NCBI GenBank assembly: GCA_910587775.1 | Contig: CAJUNF010000038.1 | Coordinates: 1-11,890, forward strand | Reading direction: 5' to 3' | Source: an uncultured Bacilli bacterium | Lineage (GTDB): Bacteria > Bacillota_I > Bacilli_A > RF39 > UBA660 | DNA length: 11,890 bases | Part shown: in pieces, positions 5,214 through 10,241 of the stretch | Layout of the letters: every line of letters starts with the position of its first letter | Numbering within the stretch: position 1 is the stretch's first letter | Position numbers and translations under genes: made by a program | The notes under the pieces: generated by a model | What the model saw: only the letters and a program-made list of their open reading frames with translations | Database searches by the model: none | What the model was told of the DNA's origin: nothing

Positions 5214-6704
5214 CTACAAAACAATCTTAATAATCATCGCAATTATTCCCATTGTAAAACCACTATATAACAATGAAACAAGTTCGACTGGTAAATTACT
5301 TAAAAAGCTTGTTATTGAACTTGCTATTCCACTTACACTCCCCACAAAACTTTTAAAACCATTTAGAATCGTTCCAGCACTAAAATCAAACTTACCAGGA
5401 TCAACTCCAGGATTTATTGTATCTCCATTACCAGAATTCGTATTATTTGAATTCATACTATCATTATTATTGATATACATATCACTTTTTGATAAAACAT
5501 ATTTTGTTCCGTCTGCACCAGTTATAATTGCATCATTTGAACTTTCACTCGTAAATACTACATCCCAACTATTTAAATCATAATAAAGCGTAAAATCTTC
5601 CGTCTTATTTGGCACAGTAAATAAAAACGTATATTTTAAAATATCACTTAACTCATGTGGTGTTGTTAATTCAATTCTTTGTAACTGAAATGCACTCGAT
5701 ATGGAATAAACAATATCTTTATTTTTTTGAAACTTATTTCCAAGTAGGTAACTAGTCGTATAAAACTCTGTATCTCCAAAACTACTATACACATAAAGAG
5801 TATAATCACATTCCTCTCCACAACTTGATTTCGGAGTGAAATAAATTCCATATGGATACAAAGATAATGAAGTAGTCTGAAAATTAGCTGGTCCTTGGAC
5901 AACTGCTTTTTCAAATAACATTGCTCCAAGACTTTTATAACTCATTTGTTTAGATACAACAGGATTCGTTTTATAATAATTTAACGACATATTATTTTCA
6001 AAATCATATCCCATTTTTTTTATAGAATTATCACCAATGACAGAATTTAAAACTGACATTCTTGCAAACATTTCTAACCAACGCCATTCGCTCGTTTTAT
6101 AATGCTTTTTATCTACATACACACTTGTTAAATTAATTGCGTCATAACTTGAATTTAATTTTATATTATTACTTGCTACAAAATAAGAACGCGAAAACAA
6201 CTTTGTTATATCTCTCTTTACTAAATTAAAATCTATTATAATTCTTTTATTATGAATATAATTCTTATACGAATTTAATAGAGTCATATCTTCTGAATAT
6301 ATTAACTCAATTACATCTACTTCTGTATTTAAAAATATATTTGATTCTGTTATCTGAATTGAATTTAAAAAATATAATCTTACTACATAATAAGGTTGTT
6401 TATCTTCATAAGTTCCTGATACTCCCGTTTCGCTTGCATATTGCAATGAAATTGCATTCAAACTTGGCAAACTTGTTATTTTATCATTTTCCAATGCTTT
6501 TTCTTCAAAATAGTCAAGAATATTAAATCCATGTTCCATCAAAAAATTCGCAAGAGGTGTTTGATTATTTAGTTCATAAAAAATATTTAAATATTCTTGT
6601 TTTTCAAATAAAACACTACCCTCTAAGCTTTCAGCTTTTACATTCTTTATCGCTAATAATGATATAACTATTATTAACATTACATATAAAACTTTATTTT
6701 TCAT
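5214..6704 (-). CDS. pIII-like adsorption protein (secreted, linker, C-terminal anchor)
   Basis: This 496-aa protein has a signal peptide (1-24, likely cleavage after VKA) and a large ectodomain (25-410) with one close Cys pair (C295, C299). A low-complexity Asn/Ser/Gly linker follows (about 411-437, with NSGNGDTINPGVDPG), then an amphipathic stretch and a C-terminal membrane helix (about 472-496). This is the architecture of Ff pIII: receptor-binding domains, flexible linker, membrane anchor. It also follows the coat gene, as gene III does. The ATG at 6704 is bounded upstream by an in-frame stop and has only a weak ribosome site (GTAAAAAG). The host receptor is unknown. The ectodomain shows no recognised domain, as expected for a fast-evolving tip protein. 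Confidence 0.8.
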   Translation of the reverse strand: MKNKVLYVMLIIVISLLAIKNVKAESLEGSVLFEKQEYLNIFYELNNQTPLANFLMEHGFNILDYFEEKALENDKITSLPSLNAISLQYASETGVSGTYEDKQPYYVVRLYFLNSIQITESNIFLNTEVDVIELIYSEDMTLLNSYKNYIHNKRIIIDFNLVKRDITKLFSRSYFVASNNIKLNSSYDAINLTSVYVDKKHYKTSEWRWLEMFARMSVLNSVIGDNSIKKMGYDFENNMSLNYYKTNPVVSKQMSYKSLGAMLFEKAVVQGPANFQTTSLSLYPYGIYFTPKSSCGEECDYTLYVYSSFGDTEFYTTSYLLGNKFQKNKDIVYSISSAFQLQRIELTTPHELSDILKYTFLFTVPNKTEDFTLYYDLNSWDVVFTSESSNDAIITGADGTKYVLSKSDMYINNNDSMNSNNTNSGNGDTINPGVDPGKFDFSAGTILNGFKSFVGSVSGIASSITSFLSNLPVELVSLLYSGFTMGIIAMIIKIVL

Positions 6705-6793
6705 TCTTTTTACGTGTACTTATGCATTAATAAAAAAAGAAAGAACAAAATTCAACTTTAATCATTTCATTTTTATTCTTCCCCTCTTTTTGC

Positions 6794-6809
6794 TTCTAAG
6801 TTATTAGAA
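6794..6809. repeat. Small inverted repeat at the end of the coat gene
   Basis: TTCTAA, a GTTA loop, then TTAGAA form a 6-bp stem containing the coat stop codon. There is no T-run on the minus strand, so it could slow decay of the mRNA 3' end but is not a convincing terminator. Confidence 0.35.
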
Positions 6810-6992
6810 ACTTAAAATAGATTTTACGAAACGTACTAGTACGAACACAATAGTGATAGCTACACCCAAATACGCAATTGGATGTTCTTCAATTAATTCA
6901 AAAATCGCTCCTGCATTACTAATTAATGAAGTAATAATTGAACCAATATTCGTTAACAATGTACTTAATGCATTTGTTTCCACATTACTCAC
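6804..6992 (-). CDS. Major coat protein candidate (pVIII-like, one TM)
   Basis: It has up to 62 aa. A polar and small-residue N-terminal helix (residues 2-33, rich in Thr, Ser, Ile and Ala) is followed by acidic EEHP, a membrane helix (about 40-55, YLGVAITIVFVLV) and the basic end RFVKSILSF. The plan of amphipathic helix, membrane helix and basic C-terminus is that of mature filamentous-phage coat proteins, where basic residues face the DNA. No cleavable signal is obvious. The GTG at 6992 has AAGG only three bases away. A second GTG at 6983 (59 aa) has GGTGAG at four bases and may be the true start. The start region can pair with an upstream TACTCAC, suggesting translational control. It sits between the SSB and adsorption genes, as gene VIII does. 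Confidence 0.8.
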   Translation of the reverse strand: MSNVETNALSTLLTNIGSIITSLISNAGAIFELIEEHPIAYLGVAITIVFVLVRFVKSILSF

Positions 6993-7035
6993 CTACCTTT
7001 TTTTTCTTTTAAATTTATAAAAAAATAAGTGAGTA
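6986..7035 (-). promoter_or_regulatory. Inverted repeat that could sequester the coat protein start
   Basis: On the minus-strand RNA, TACTCAC (7035-7029) is exactly complementary to GTGAGTA (6992-6986). The latter covers the GTG start and the ribosome site for the alternative GTG. The loop is 36 nt and very A/U-rich. This is a possible switch for coat translation. The 7-bp pairing alone is modest evidence. Confidence 0.35.
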
Positions 7036-7054
7036 TTTTTTTAACTAATTAAGT

Positions 7055-7120
7055 GACGTTCCAAGCTTACCCACAAACGTCTGTTGTTATTATTTAGCAC
7101 AAAAATAGAAAGGAGGCCAA
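7055..7120 (-). promoter_or_regulatory. Candidate coat-gene promoter and 5' leader hairpin
   Basis: On the minus strand an extended -10 TGCTAAATA (7099-7091) lies 18 bases after TTGGCC (7120-7115). Transcription would start near 7084. The RNA would begin with a hairpin, GACGTT (on the minus strand 7081-7076) pairing with AACGTC (7060-7055), around a 15-nt loop. A 5' stem-loop could stabilise the abundant coat mRNA, as gene VIII needs high expression. The promoter match is moderate. The rest of the 172-base gap holds no supported gene. Confidence 0.4.
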
Positions 7121-7164
7121 TAACAAGTTTTCTACTAGCTCACTCTAGTAAGCTAATAACTTTT

Positions 7165-7455
7165 TTATAATTCTATATCAGCTATTTTGGAAAATGCTAA
7201 TTTAAATTGATTATCCCCAGACGCTTTCAATTCAAGCTCTACATCAACTTGTTTTCCAATATATTGCTTAATTACATCATATTGTTCAACAGTTGCTTTG
7301 ACTTTCTGAATATCATATCCCATTCTCGTCTCAGTAGTCTTCCCTGGAATAGCTATATAACAATTAGCATAGCCATACACTTTATTATCACTTGAAGTAA
7401 ATGTTCCTTTGCTAACATTTAATATAAGTGCTTTTGCTTTAATTTCACTATTCAT
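7165..7455 (-). CDS. Putative ssDNA-binding protein (gene V-like)
   Basis: Length is 96 aa from ATG 7455, starting MNSEIKAKALILNVSKGTF. This start is chosen because it overlaps the end of the upstream gene by eight bases and follows GTGAAGAAG. An ATG at 7488 would overlap more and has no ribosome site. Alternating hydrophobic residues, Gly turns and aromatics (VYGYANCYIAIPG, TRMGYDIQKV, KQVDVELELKASGDNQFKLAF) suggest an all-beta OB-like fold followed by strands. Size and position upstream of the coat gene match the Ff gene V protein, which coats the nascent strand and holds it for packaging. I cannot see a family-specific motif, so function rests on size, fold impression and synteny. Confidence 0.65.
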   Translation of the reverse strand: MNSEIKAKALILNVSKGTFTSSDNKVYGYANCYIAIPGKTTETRMGYDIQKVKATVEQYDVIKQYIGKQVDVELELKASGDNQFKLAFSKIADIEL

Positions 7456-7684
7456 AGTCTTCTTCACTCGCTTTCTTATCAATTTCATTGATTATTCGAT
7501 TTATTCGATACAATATTTTTCTACATTCGTCTTCGCATGTATCATTATCACAACAACTACTTGATCGAAGAGATCTTCGATTATTCTCGATTTCATAAAT
7601 CATGAAATTTTCTAGATTTTCTTTTAAATCAAATAAGTCAATCCCTATTCTTTTTATTCTTTTACTTTGAATTTCTTTTTTCAT
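7448..7684 (-). CDS. 78-aa Cys-cluster helical protein, first gene of the phage operon
   Basis: The chosen start is ATG 7684, nine bases after AAAGG. A longer open frame to 7789 starts in the promoter region and is rejected. A basic N-terminus (MKKEIQSKRIKRIG) leads into two predicted helices flanking a Cys-rich turn, CCDNDTCEDEC (C44, C45, C50, C54), and the protein ends in an acidic tail (KKASEEDYE). Four closely spaced Cys suggest metal binding or disulphides in an otherwise helical, probably cytoplasmic protein. It overlaps the SSB gene by eight bases, so translation is coupled. First position in the operon suggests a regulator or replication helper, but no family is recognised. Confidence 0.7.
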   Translation of the reverse strand: MKKEIQSKRIKRIGIDLFDLKENLENFMIYEIENNRRSLRSSSCCDNDTCEDECRKILYRINRIINEIDKKASEEDYE

Positions 7685-7708
7685 TTTTTCTCTACCTTTC
7701 CTGACATA

Positions 7709-7717
7709 GTTATAACA
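7709..7717 (-). promoter_or_regulatory. Candidate promoter for the minus-strand phage operon (extended -10)
   Basis: The minus strand reads TGTTATAAC, that is TG-N-TATAAC, a good extended -10. The -35 is weak (TTGTGA at 19 bases). Initiation near 7702 would leave a short leader that carries AAAGG before ATG 7684. It is divergent from the integrase promoter in the same 170-base control region. Confidence 0.45.
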
Positions 7718-7808
7718 TCGAAAAAATTTATAATCACAAAATGAGAAAAAAAATTGACTAAAATTTAGAAAAATGTTAAAAAATAACAAGAGGAGGCTTG
7801 ATCAAAAT

Positions 7809-7836
7809 TTGACAAATATAGATATATATATATAAT
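7809..7836 (+). promoter_or_regulatory. Integrase promoter
   Basis: TTGACA (7809-7814), a 16-base spacer, then TATAAT (7831-7836): both hexamers are perfect consensus. A second possible promoter lies upstream, TTGACT (7754-7759), 17 bases, then TG-T-TAAAAA (7774-7782). No clear operator is visible beyond the TTGATCAA palindrome near 7798-7805, so expression may be constitutive. Confidence 0.8.
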
Positions 7837-7857
7837 ACTCATCCGAGGTGAGGAAAA

Positions 7858-8817
7858 ATGCTCTTTGAAAACATTTATAAAGAGTTTTTAAAATATGCTG
7901 AAAAGCGGCATAAAAAACAAGGCTTTTATACCTTAACACATGACTTTAAATTACATATCTTGCCATACTTCAAAGAAATGGACATTCGGGATATTAGAAG
8001 AGTAGACATACTTAATTGGCAAGATTATATACTTGAAAAAAAATTTAGTAGTAGTTTTAATACAAAATTACAATACGAATTGAGTTCTTTTCTAAAATTT
8101 TGTTGTGAAAAAGACTTCTTAGAGAAAAATGTAGTACTAGAAGTAGAACGATTCAAAGATAAATGTGAAAAAACTCTACATAACGTATATACATTAAAAG
8201 AATTTAGAAAATTTAGACGAGGACTTAATAATAACATCTATAAACAATTTTTTAACTTTCAATTTTTCTGTGGCACGAGATGTGGTGAAGCACTTGCATT
8301 AAAATTTAGTGATATAAAAGGATTACAAATTGACATTACTAAAAATTTACAAAGGCGAGGACCTAGAGAAATTGATACACCAAAAAATAAATCTTCAATT
8401 AGAACTATAAAGATAAGTATATTAACATACTTACGATTATTAAAATTAAATATTCATTACAATTTAAAGTTTGGTGATGGGGATGATTATTTTGTCTTTG
8501 GAGGCCCTAAACCACTTGCTCCTACTACGATTGATAGATACAAACATAACGCATGTTTAAAAACAAATATGAAAGAAATTACAGTACATGAATTTAGACA
8601 TAGTTATATTACTAGACAAATACATAAAAATGTACCTATCGACGTTGTTTCAAGAAGTGTAGGACATTCTAAGATTTCAACTACAGTAGATATATATTTA
8701 CATGAAGAAAAAAGACCACAAAGTGATCTTCTTTCAGGATTAGATTTTTATACCTTAACACACAATTTTAAAAAACTAATCAATTTATTTAAAAGTATTT
8801 CTACTTTTAAATCTTAA
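7858..8817 (+). CDS. int: Tyrosine recombinase / phage integrase
   Basis: This 319-aa enzyme would integrate and excise the phage genome at tRNA-Lys. An N-terminal SAM-like core-binding domain (about 1-100) precedes the catalytic domain. Visible active-site elements are Arg141 in CGTRCGEALALKF, a lysine region TPKNKSS (175-181), His244 and Arg247 in HEFRHSYITR, His270 in GHSKISTT, and nucleophile Tyr280. The start has AGGTGAGG just upstream and a consensus promoter. TAA ends one base before the tRNA CCA, the classic int-att arrangement. Oddity: after the catalytic domain the C-terminal tail repeats the N-terminal peptide FYTLTH-FK (residues 23-31 and 297-305), with DNA identity. Most filamentous phages use host XerCD, so an encoded integrase is a distinguishing trait. 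Confidence 0.95.
   Translation: MLFENIYKEFLKYAEKRHKKQGFYTLTHDFKLHILPYFKEMDIRDIRRVDILNWQDYILEKKFSSSFNTKLQYELSSFLKFCCEKDFLEKNVVLEVERFKDKCEKTLHNVYTLKEFRKFRRGLNNNIYKQFFNFQFFCGTRCGEALALKFSDIKGLQIDITKNLQRRGPREIDTPKNKSSIRTIKISILTYLRLLKLNIHYNLKFGDGDDYFVFGGPKPLAPTTIDRYKHNACLKTNMKEITVHEFRHSYITRQIHKNVPIDVVSRSVGHSKISTTVDIYLHEEKRPQSDLLSGLDFYTLTHNFKKLINLFKSISTFKS
7924..7950 (+). repeat. Intragenic direct repeat, copy 1 (5' end of int)
   Basis: TTTTATACCTTAACACA is identical to 8746-8762, and the match continues with mismatches to TTTAAA (24 of 27 positions). It is in the same frame as the second copy (822 bases apart). Confidence 0.8.
8746..8772 (+). repeat. Intragenic direct repeat, copy 2 (3' end of int)
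   Basis: This is the second copy of the 27-bp repeat, about 45 bases before attR, encoding FYTLTHNFK. It lies beyond the catalytic Tyr and so in a tail that is not needed for the fold. Confidence 0.8.
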
Positions 8818-8837
8818 ATGGTGTCCCCTTAGGGATT
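8817..8837. repeat. attR, 21-bp direct repeat copy within intact tRNA-Lys
   Basis: It is identical to attL (277-297). It starts at the last base of the integrase stop codon and covers the CCA, acceptor and part of the T-arm of tRNA-Lys. The tRNA is complete at this junction. Confidence 0.9.
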
Positions 8838-8894
8838 CGAACCCTAGACCCACTGATTAAGAGTCAGTTGCTCTACCAACTGAGCTAAGGAGAC
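8819..8894 (-). tRNA. tRNA-Lys (anticodon CTT)
   Basis: It is 76 nt with encoded CCA. The acceptor GTCTCCT pairs with AGGGGAC (one U-G), discriminator A. The D-arm is GCTC-AGTTGGTAGA-GC. Anticodon stem ACTGA/TCAGT has loop CTCTTAA, giving anticodon CTT. The T-arm is TAGGG-TTCGAAT-CCCTA. It is the provirus insertion site. Its own promoter is at 8914-8942, while its terminator-like hairpin is now beyond attL. Confidence 0.97.
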
Positions 8895-8913
8895 ATTTTC
8901 TGGTAACAACAAA

Positions 8914-8942
8914 ATTATAGCAAAATTTTTTCTTGAATTCAA
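8914..8942 (-). promoter_or_regulatory. tRNA-Lys promoter
   Basis: On the minus strand TTGAAT (8942-8937), a 17-base spacer and perfect TATAAT (8919-8914) lie about 20 bases before the mature 5' end. Confidence 0.7.
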
Positions 8943-9010
8943 TCTTAATTCTATTTAAAAAGTTTTTTCTTATAGGTTTTGTGTTAAAATGGTTATAGAG
9001 GTTGATAAAA

Positions 9011-9322
9011 ATGAAAAACAAATATCAAAGACTTTCAAAAAATGAAAAAATGGAATGCCGTAATATGTATTATGCTACTTTAAAAGGAAAAGAAATGCGT
9101 TTAAGACTTATTCGCTTAAATATTACTGGTACGCTTGGATTATTAATTGCCATATATATGATTGTTAATGGTAACTATACCAAAGAAATTCAATGGTATG
9201 ATTATTGTATAGCAATTTCTCTTTTCCTTGCTTCTTTTACCTTTCTTATAGGTGCTTATATTATTCGTGGAAAAGTATTAAATCAGTTTGCAATTAAAAT
9301 CCCTAGATTTCGTAATAAATAA
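9011..9322 (+). CDS. Small two-TM host membrane protein of unknown function
   Basis: It encodes 103 aa from ATG 9011, which has AGAGG (8997-9001) at nine bases. An in-frame TTG at 9002 directly abuts that site and is rejected. A basic, polar N-terminus (1-36, MKNKYQRLSKNEK and on) precedes TM1 (about 38-53) and TM2 (about 65-86), which are joined by a short loop NGNYTKEIQWYD. The C-terminal tail is basic (IKIPRFRNK). Both ends should be cytoplasmic by the positive-inside rule. An extended -10 (TG-T-TAAAAT, 8982-8990) just upstream would give a very short leader. A bidirectional terminator follows. It belongs to the host, between two tRNA genes. No family is recognised. Confidence 0.75.
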   Translation: MKNKYQRLSKNEKMECRNMYYATLKGKEMRLRLIRLNITGTLGLLIAIYMIVNGNYTKEIQWYDYCIAISLFLASFTFLIGAYIIRGKVLNQFAIKIPRFRNK

Positions 9323-9335
9323 CTTTTTTATTCAT

Positions 9336-9366
9336 AAAAAAAATCCTTTTTAGGATTTATTTTTTT
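9336..9366. terminator. Bidirectional intrinsic terminator (membrane protein / tRNA-Ser)
   Basis: AAATCCT (9341-9347) and AGGATTT (9352-9358) form a 7-bp stem with a 4-nt loop. T-runs follow on both strands (9360-9366 plus, 9343-9334 minus). It serves the convergent plus gene and tRNA-Ser. Confidence 0.85.
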
Positions 9367-9368
9367 AG

Positions 9369-9459
9369 TGGCGGAGCAGAGAGGATTTGAACCTCCGCGC
9401 CGGTTACCCGACCTAACGCCTTAGCAGGGCGCCCTCTTCGGCCTCTTGAGTACTGCTCC
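9369..9459 (-). tRNA. tRNA-Ser (anticodon GCT)
   Basis: It is 91 nt with encoded CCA. The acceptor GGAGCAG pairs with CTGCTCC, discriminator G. The anticodon loop contains GCT (codons AGC/AGU). The long variable arm, typical of tRNA-Ser, lies before the T-arm GAGG-TTCAAAT-CCTC. Confidence 0.95.
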
Positions 9460-9478
9460 ATTACATAAGTACTTTTTC

Positions 9479-9507
9479 ATTTTACAATATAAATTTTCGT
9501 TAGTCAA
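9479..9507 (-). promoter_or_regulatory. tRNA-Ser promoter
   Basis: On the minus strand TTGACT (9507-9502), a 17-base spacer and TAAAAT (9484-9479) are both one base from consensus and lie 20 bases before the tRNA. Confidence 0.75.
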
Positions 9508-9539
9508 TGAAAAAGAATTAGATTTTTTATCGATAAATG

Positions 9540-9578
9540 AAAATAGCAAGATTCATTTCTTACTAAATGCTATTTTTT
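9540..9578. terminator. Terminator-like hairpin downstream of the surface-protein fragment
   Basis: AAAATAGCA (9540-9548) and TGCTATTTT (9568-9576) form a 9-bp stem with a 19-nt loop. There is a six-T run on the plus strand and a weaker TTTTC on the minus strand. In the minus direction it follows the C-terminal fragment at 9664-9803. Confidence 0.45.
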
Positions 9579-9615
9579 ATTCATGTGTTTTTTCCAAAGA
9601 AAAGGAATTAAATCT

Positions 9616-9672
9616 CTATGTTAACGTATTTTATTTTTTCCTTAAAAAAATTTTTTTCTTTTTTTAACATAG
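9616..9672. repeat. Inverted repeat spanning the stop of surface-protein cassette 1
   Basis: CTATGTTAA (9616-9624) and TTAACATAG (9664-9672) are 9-bp arms with a 39-nt very AT-rich loop. The second arm contains the stop codon of the minus-strand fragment. The homologous place at 11582-11635 has different bases that still pair. Confidence 0.7.
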
Positions 9673-9803
9673 TAAACGCACGCGAAAACTAACATTACTA
9701 TTCGCATGACCATTCGTATTATCAAACGCAAACACTCCAGCATCAGTACCATGTGGAAAATTTGTACCACGTATGAACCAAGGATTCGAGTGTTTGACAA
9801 ACC
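9664..9803 (-). pseudogene. C-terminal fragment of a repeat-type surface protein (cassette 1)
   Basis: The frame contains NPWFIRGTNFPHGTDAGVF, then AFDNTNG, and ends SFRVRLLC-stop (stop 9666-9664). It is open upstream only to about 9855, with no Met and no ribosome site, so it is a fragment. It aligns without gaps over 136 bases to 11631-11766. The signature 'NPWF-RG-nf-G-dAGvFaFd-tnG-...SFR' resembles C-terminal FGE/C-type-lectin-like domains. I recall similar endings on pilin-like or surface proteins of uncultured Firmicutes, which is from memory and unverified. It may be a decayed gene end or a silent donor cassette. Confidence 0.65.
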
Positions 9804-9849
9804 TTCTACGATATGACTTAATCCCTACAATATATTTGTAAATAAAACA

Positions 9850-9855
9850 TATAAT
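9850..9855 (+). promoter_or_regulatory. TATAAT box five bases before a start codon
   Basis: A perfect TATAAT at 9850-9855 would place initiation at about 9861-9862, on the ATG of the next gene. No -35 consensus is visible at 17 bases. A leaderless mRNA is possible. Confidence 0.4.
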
Positions 9856-9860
9856 TTATT

Positions 9861-10241
9861 ATGGCAAATTTATCACAAATTTTACAAGAGTTAGAAACCG
9901 AAGATTTCATATGGATTGTATACTCTTTTATTGTTATAGGTGCTATTATTTCTAACGTTTTAGAACGTGATTGGATTATAAAGCACCAGAAAAAATCTTA
10001 CCAAGAATTTCACTTTATTAATACCACTATTTTTTTTGTTAGTTTTTTAATTTATCTTTATTTTGTTTGGTTAAATTACAAACATTTAAAGGAAACAAAA
10101 CATTATTCTTCCATGAAAGAATTATTTTTAAATGAAGCTAATTTTGTAGCAGCTTGTTTATTTTTAATTGGAGGACTTATTTATTTATTTACTGAGATTT
10201 CTAGTAATTCAATTACTACTGAACCAGCTGAACTTATTTAA
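9861..10241 (+). CDS. Three-TM host membrane protein of unknown function
   Basis: This 126-aa protein starts MANLSQILQELETEDFIWIV. It has three membrane helices, at about 17-34, 52-71 and 93-111, with charged loops (LERDWIIKHQKKS and NYKHLKETKHYSSMKELF). The frame is closed by a stop three codons upstream. No Shine-Dalgarno is visible, and a TATAAT lies just before the ATG, so translation may be leaderless. Its stop overlaps the convergent deacetylase gene by eight bases. It starts directly next to the broken upstream edge of surface-protein cassette 1, so the junction may be a rearrangement point. The family is not recognised. Confidence 0.75.
   Translation: MANLSQILQELETEDFIWIVYSFIVIGAIISNVLERDWIIKHQKKSYQEFHFINTTIFFVSFLIYLYFVWLNYKHLKETKHYSSMKELFLNEANFVAACLFLIGGLIYLFTEISSNSITTEPAELI

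Larger units (their letters stand above)
277..8837 (-). mobile_element. Integrated filamentous phage (inovirus-like provirus) in tRNA-Lys
   Basis: It is bounded by a 21-bp perfect direct repeat, 277-297 and 8817-8837, equal to the CCA end and T-arm side of tRNA-Lys. One recombination unit is about 8,540 bp. It contains a tyrosine integrase beside attR, an HUH rolling-circle initiator, a small putative ssDNA-binding protein, a short one-TM coat-like protein, two secreted and C-terminally anchored proteins, several tiny membrane proteins and a Zot/pI-type ATPase. Gene order (SSB, coat, adsorption, small membrane, Zot) follows the Ff order V-VIII-III-VI-I. Zot plus a short coat-like protein in a compact single-strand operon is the established hallmark of inoviruses. 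No pIV-like secretin is present, as expected for a host without an outer membrane. All recognisable core genes look intact. Confidence 0.92.

Noticed and set aside
5666..5929. Second minus-strand frame inside the adsorption gene
   Set aside because: It is on the same strand but in a different frame within a 496-aa gene with clear domain architecture. No start signal is visible.
6727..6765. 12-codon leader peptide before the adsorption gene
   Set aside because: An AGAGGGGAAG ribosome-like site precedes ATGAAATGA and a 12-codon frame, but the peptide is low complexity (Phe-rich) and nothing else supports translation.
7685..7789. Longer N-terminus for the Cys-cluster protein
   Set aside because: It would run through the divergent promoter region and gives a low-complexity Phe/Asn-rich stretch. 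ATG 7684 has a good ribosome site.
9446..9667. Plus-strand open frame across the end of tRNA-Ser
   Set aside because: It overlaps a tRNA and its promoter, and it is mostly Phe/Lys-rich translation of AT-rich DNA.
9616..9672. Integron attC site after a cassette stop codon
   Set aside because: The position and hairpin recall attC, but no GTTRRRY core pair fits and no integron integrase is present in the window.
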